This document shows positions 60,901 through 64,000 of a stretch of 64,000 nucleotides of DNA, one piece after another; the stretch's first letter is position 1; each line of letters opens with the position of its first letter. The DNA is from Brachypodium distachyon (lineage: Eukaryota; Streptophyta; Magnoliopsida; Poales; Poaceae), in the NCBI RefSeq assembly GCF_000005505.3, contig NC_016134.3:44544650-44608649 (forward strand), in the 5' to 3' direction. The translations under genes were made by a program, and so were the position numbers. The notes under the pieces were generated by a model. It ran no database searches. It was not told where the DNA came from and saw only the letters and a program-made list of their open reading frames with translations.

Positions 60901-62491
60901 GTAGCTGAGAAATTATCATTTTTCCTGTCCAGAGAAGGAGAACCTGTGTCTATATGGACTTCCCAATGAGACATGGGAAGTGAACTTGCCTGCTGAGGAG
61001 GTCCCTCCGGAACTCCCAGAGCCAGCACTAGGAATCAACTTTGCTCGGGATGGGATGAATGATAAAGATTGGCTGTCACTTGTTGCGGCGCATAGTGATT
61101 CCTGGCTGCTGTCAGTGGCCTTCTATTTTGGAGCAAGGTTTGGGTTTGACAGGGACTCCAGGTATTTCATTTGTTCTTTTAGAAAGTGTTTTGCTTCCTA
61201 TTTGTCCAGTTGTTTTGCCAGTGGTCTCTTTTTTGTGCTTCATTATCTTGTATGGTTTTAAATATGAATATTTCAGTAGTGAGTTATTTTGTGCCGAACA
61301 GCTTCTGTACCTAACCCTTGTTGATTTATAAATTAAATTGGACTAGATGCAACTTTCCCTCTTCCTGAAACATAAATAGACTAGAATATTATCCCATTGT
61401 TGTACCTTTGTGTAACCTAGAATTGCAAGTGCTGTGTTGTTTGGACTTTCTAAATGGCTGCTTATGCAGGCAATTGTTCCATATAATGGCTTTGATCAGA
61501 AGTATTCCTGAAGTATCCTGTATATCCCCTTTCCTTTAGTTTTTTTTAAACGATAAATGGGGGTTACACATATGAAATATCCCTCTGTGATCAGCAACGG
61601 GGGCAGGGGGTGAGGGTTGAGAGGTCACTTTGTTTATTTCTCCATGATTCCAGCTTATGTACAGAATGCAAGGTTGTGTTGTTGTCTCTCCTTAGATAGC
61701 AATACAAGCATAGCAGCCCAGCAAGCAATGAGTTCAAATGTCACACTTACGTAAAATGCATATGCATATCAGGTTGCATATCTAGAATTAGGAATGGCAA
61801 TGTGGACCTTTATATTGTTTAGGACCAAACGTTGTTGCGAAGAAAGATTGGGTAAATGCCAGTATGGAACTTGGACAATCTATTATGTGTAATAATCTTG
61901 AACACATTTTGGTATGTGTATTTAAAATTGTAGAGCTACTTGAATTATGTGGAATTTTACCTTCTTTTTTGCCTTTGCAGGAAACGGCTCTTCAGCATGA
62001 TAAATAACCTTAACACCATATTTGAAGTTGTCACAGGAAGTGACAAAATTCAGCCCAAAGAAAAGACTCCTAAAAACGGCAGTAAGAGTAACAAGTCTGG
62101 CTCGAAGGTATGAAACTTCTTCTGTTGCATTGTGTTTTTCCACTACCGAGCAAGACAAATGGGCTACATGATTCTTTTCTTTGGTACTGAACATTTGAAA
62201 ACACAGCCGGCACGCCAGCCAGAGCCCAACCCAAGGAGCTCGAAGATACCCCTTCCAGAGGACAATGAAGAGAGTGAAGGGGAGGAAGAGAAAGAACAGG
62301 AAGATCATGAGAGCACCATGTGTGGTGCGTGCGGTGAAAACTATGGACAGGAGGAGTTCTGGATCTGCTGTGACTTATGCGAGAAATGGTTCCACGGCAA
62401 GTGCGTGAAGATCACTCCAGCCAAAGCGGAGCACATTAAGCACTACAAGTGCCCGAATTGCAGCAGTAGCAGCAAGAGAGCCAGAGCTTAA
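58000..62491 (+). CDS. Alfin1-like PHD-finger protein
   Basis: Five exons: 58000-58126, 58264-58296, 60933-61161, 61981-62107, 62207-62491, in phase to 266 aa. After a Gly-rich start comes the Alfin N-terminal domain: [100 protein letters not shown]. Then a variable, Lys/Ser-rich and acidic linker (about 165-215), and a C-terminal PHD finger with Cys4-His-Cys3 ligands ([29 protein letters not shown]). Family members are nuclear histone readers that bind H3K4me2/3 through this PHD and act in stress and seed gene control. The second intron is long (2.6 kb) and holds two MITEs. All zinc ligands are present. Confidence 0.95.
60085..60283. mobile_element. Stowaway-like MITE in an Alfin-like intron
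   Basis: A 199-bp element, CTCTGTTCCTAATTAATTGG ... CCAATTACTTGGGAACGGAGG with GAG end, flanked by TA. Confidence 0.7.
60416..60668. mobile_element. Stowaway-like MITE in an Alfin-like intron
   Basis: About 253 bp, left end CTCGCTCTGTGTGTCACAAT, right end GTGACATGGAGGGAG, flanked by TA. The ends pair imperfectly, so this is an older copy or a larger subfamily. Confidence 0.55.
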
Positions 62492-64000
62492 GCAATCTTG
62501 GGAGATCCCATGTTCTTGGAGCCTCCAAGAATAAGGTCTCTTAGACATGTTGTAAAAACCAGGCTGCCGTGCTCAGTAGTTCTCCATTTAGTTGTCTCAG
62601 GTTAGTACTGGTATAGATTTGAATGCATTGTATGCTGCTGGATTATTGATGTCTCTAGATCTTTAACGTTAGTAGTTCCACTACTAGCTGTACTTGTAGT
62701 TGATGCGCGTCTCAAGTGGGCAGTAGTATGTACTGGACTGTGTGTGTTTTAGATTCCATCTGTGGAAGTTGTAACACTGTAACTGCTTAAAAGGTTAGTC
62801 TTGTTATTTCCTGAGAGTATTCCTCGTGTTAATCATGCAGAATCCAGCAAAATGACCTTGGTTCTTTTTTCCTTTTCTTTCTTTTTGGTTGGACGGGCTG
62901 GAGCGCTGACCTGCAATTTCCATTGCAGAAACCACCAGCAACTCCCTTTGAATTATCTGACGATTTTCGTACGTTTGATGTTCTATTAGCACAAAACCCA
63001 ACTCCGCTCTATCTCTATGTTCATAAACAACACCCAACTTCGGTGCACCAAACAGGCCAGTTCCTCCACAAAATGGTTTGTCAATTCAAGTGAAACATTC
63101 TCCTGGCACTCAAGCACAAGCACTCCAAGAACTCACCTTGTAGTATCTATCTCCAACAAGCAACAAGCATACATTCCACCGTCTCGGTTTCAGTAATCAA
63201 GAAGGGGAGGAGGTACAGTATGGCAAAAAGGAGTGGCTCTGTACCCTAAACTCATGTCTTCTATGTGAGCTCTTTTAAGGAGGTGGTCCTCACACAACAT
63301 CATCATCATAAAAAAGAACTCTTAATTAAACGGCTCTCTGCTTTGCGGCTGGTTCATTTTGGTGGGCCATTTCCTTCACATGCCGTTGCCGGCAGCGCCG
63401 GTGGCAAAGAACATTCCATCATTGCAGTGCGCCAGTGAAAAAAACGGTGGGCAGATGAAATGACAATATGACATGACCAGCTCCAGGCGCAACAACGCAA
63501 TGGGGGCCAGATTTTCCTGTTGGAATGGAACTGGCCGTCTGCCCGGCGGCCCGGGTGTTTCTGTCGCCGGTGGCTCTTCCTCCTCGTCGTTTTACAACAG
63601 TTTATGTTCGATCGTTCAGAATTTGGAGAGTTTTACGGTAGTTTCTACGCATGGATTTCGTTACCGTGTGCTACGAAACAGTACGAAGTACAATGATGTA
63701 AAAAAAACAGTACGAAGCACAAAAGATGTCTTGTCATTTCTAATGAATAAAGAGATTTTATGCTGTCAGAAAAGGTACGAAGGGTGTCTTGGGATTTTGG
63801 ATGCCAAAGGTGTTACGGAGAATTCTAATCCTCAAGAATTTTCTTACAAAAGCGCTTTGGTTCATAGCATTAAGTTTTGTGTAAATCCTAAGAAACATAT
63901 ACTTTTAAAACTGTTTTAAGAGGAAAACTCTAAAGTGAGCTCAAACCTCTACCTTGGAGTATAATGTTCCTAATTTTTTGTGAACATATGACGTTTTCCT
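62492..64000. other. 3' UTR of the Alfin-like gene and unassigned sequence
   Basis: 62492 to about 62830 is the 3' UTR. Beyond that no gene is recognised. An open frame at 63473-63919 (148 codons) has no domain. Its second half, with AATCCTCAAGAATTTTCTTAC and CTTTGGTTCATAGC, resembles Tourist-type MITE sequence, so it is probably not a gene. Confidence 0.35.

Noticed and set aside
63473..63919. 148-codon plus-strand frame
   Set aside because: No domain, odd composition, and its second half resembles Tourist-type MITE sequence.

Overview
This is plant nuclear DNA, almost certainly from a grass and most likely from the Pooideae. The evidence is many short introns with GT-AG borders, GC-rich first exons with Ala/Pro/Arg-rich N-termini, and at least ten Stowaway-type MITEs with the CTCCCTCC terminus and TA target duplications. 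About a dozen genes in 64 kb suggests a compact genome such as Brachypodium; that assignment is inference. I rebuilt every gene model by eye from splice borders and reading-phase continuity. All complete models join without a break.

Layout. 0.3-2.7 kb: the last exon of an acidic, unidentified protein (+), then what looks like a truncated relative of it. 3.2-5.7 kb: a MutY-type adenine DNA glycosylase (+, 7 exons). 6.6-11.3 kb: KDO-8-phosphate synthase (-, 13 exons) with a hAT-type MITE in one intron. 14.2 kb: a small ARGOS/ORGAN SIZE RELATED protein (+). 15.2-20.8 kb: an LRR receptor kinase of the VIII-1 type (-, 19 exons, 960 aa). 21-32 kb: gene-poor, with two retroposed insertions, many MITEs, one small unrecognised two-exon gene at 27.0-27.7 kb, and about 2.9 kb of degenerate GC-rich repeats. 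32.4-41.0 kb: three head-to-tail zeta-class glutathione transferases (-, 9 exons each, same intron phases) with a relic exon in the third. 42.3-43.3 kb: an intronless class III peroxidase (-). 45.1-47.5 kb: a TTC1-like TPR protein (-). 48.4-50.0 kb: a trichome-birefringence-like O-acetyltransferase (+). 50.4-57.6 kb: two LINE segments of one family in opposite orientation, meeting at their 5' ends, one of them split by a Mutator-like element with terminal repeats of about 245 bp. 58.0-62.5 kb: an Alfin1-like PHD-finger protein (+, 5 exons).

These are independent housekeeping, cell-wall, stress and signalling genes, not a pathway cluster. Several share a cell-wall theme (KDO for rhamnogalacturonan II, TBL acetylation, peroxidase), which is probably chance. 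I found no sign of an undescribed multi-gene system. The most informative structures are the inverted LINE pair with its nested Mutator-like element, the GSTZ triplication with an exon relic, and a set of extremely short poly(T) insertions flanked by direct repeats.
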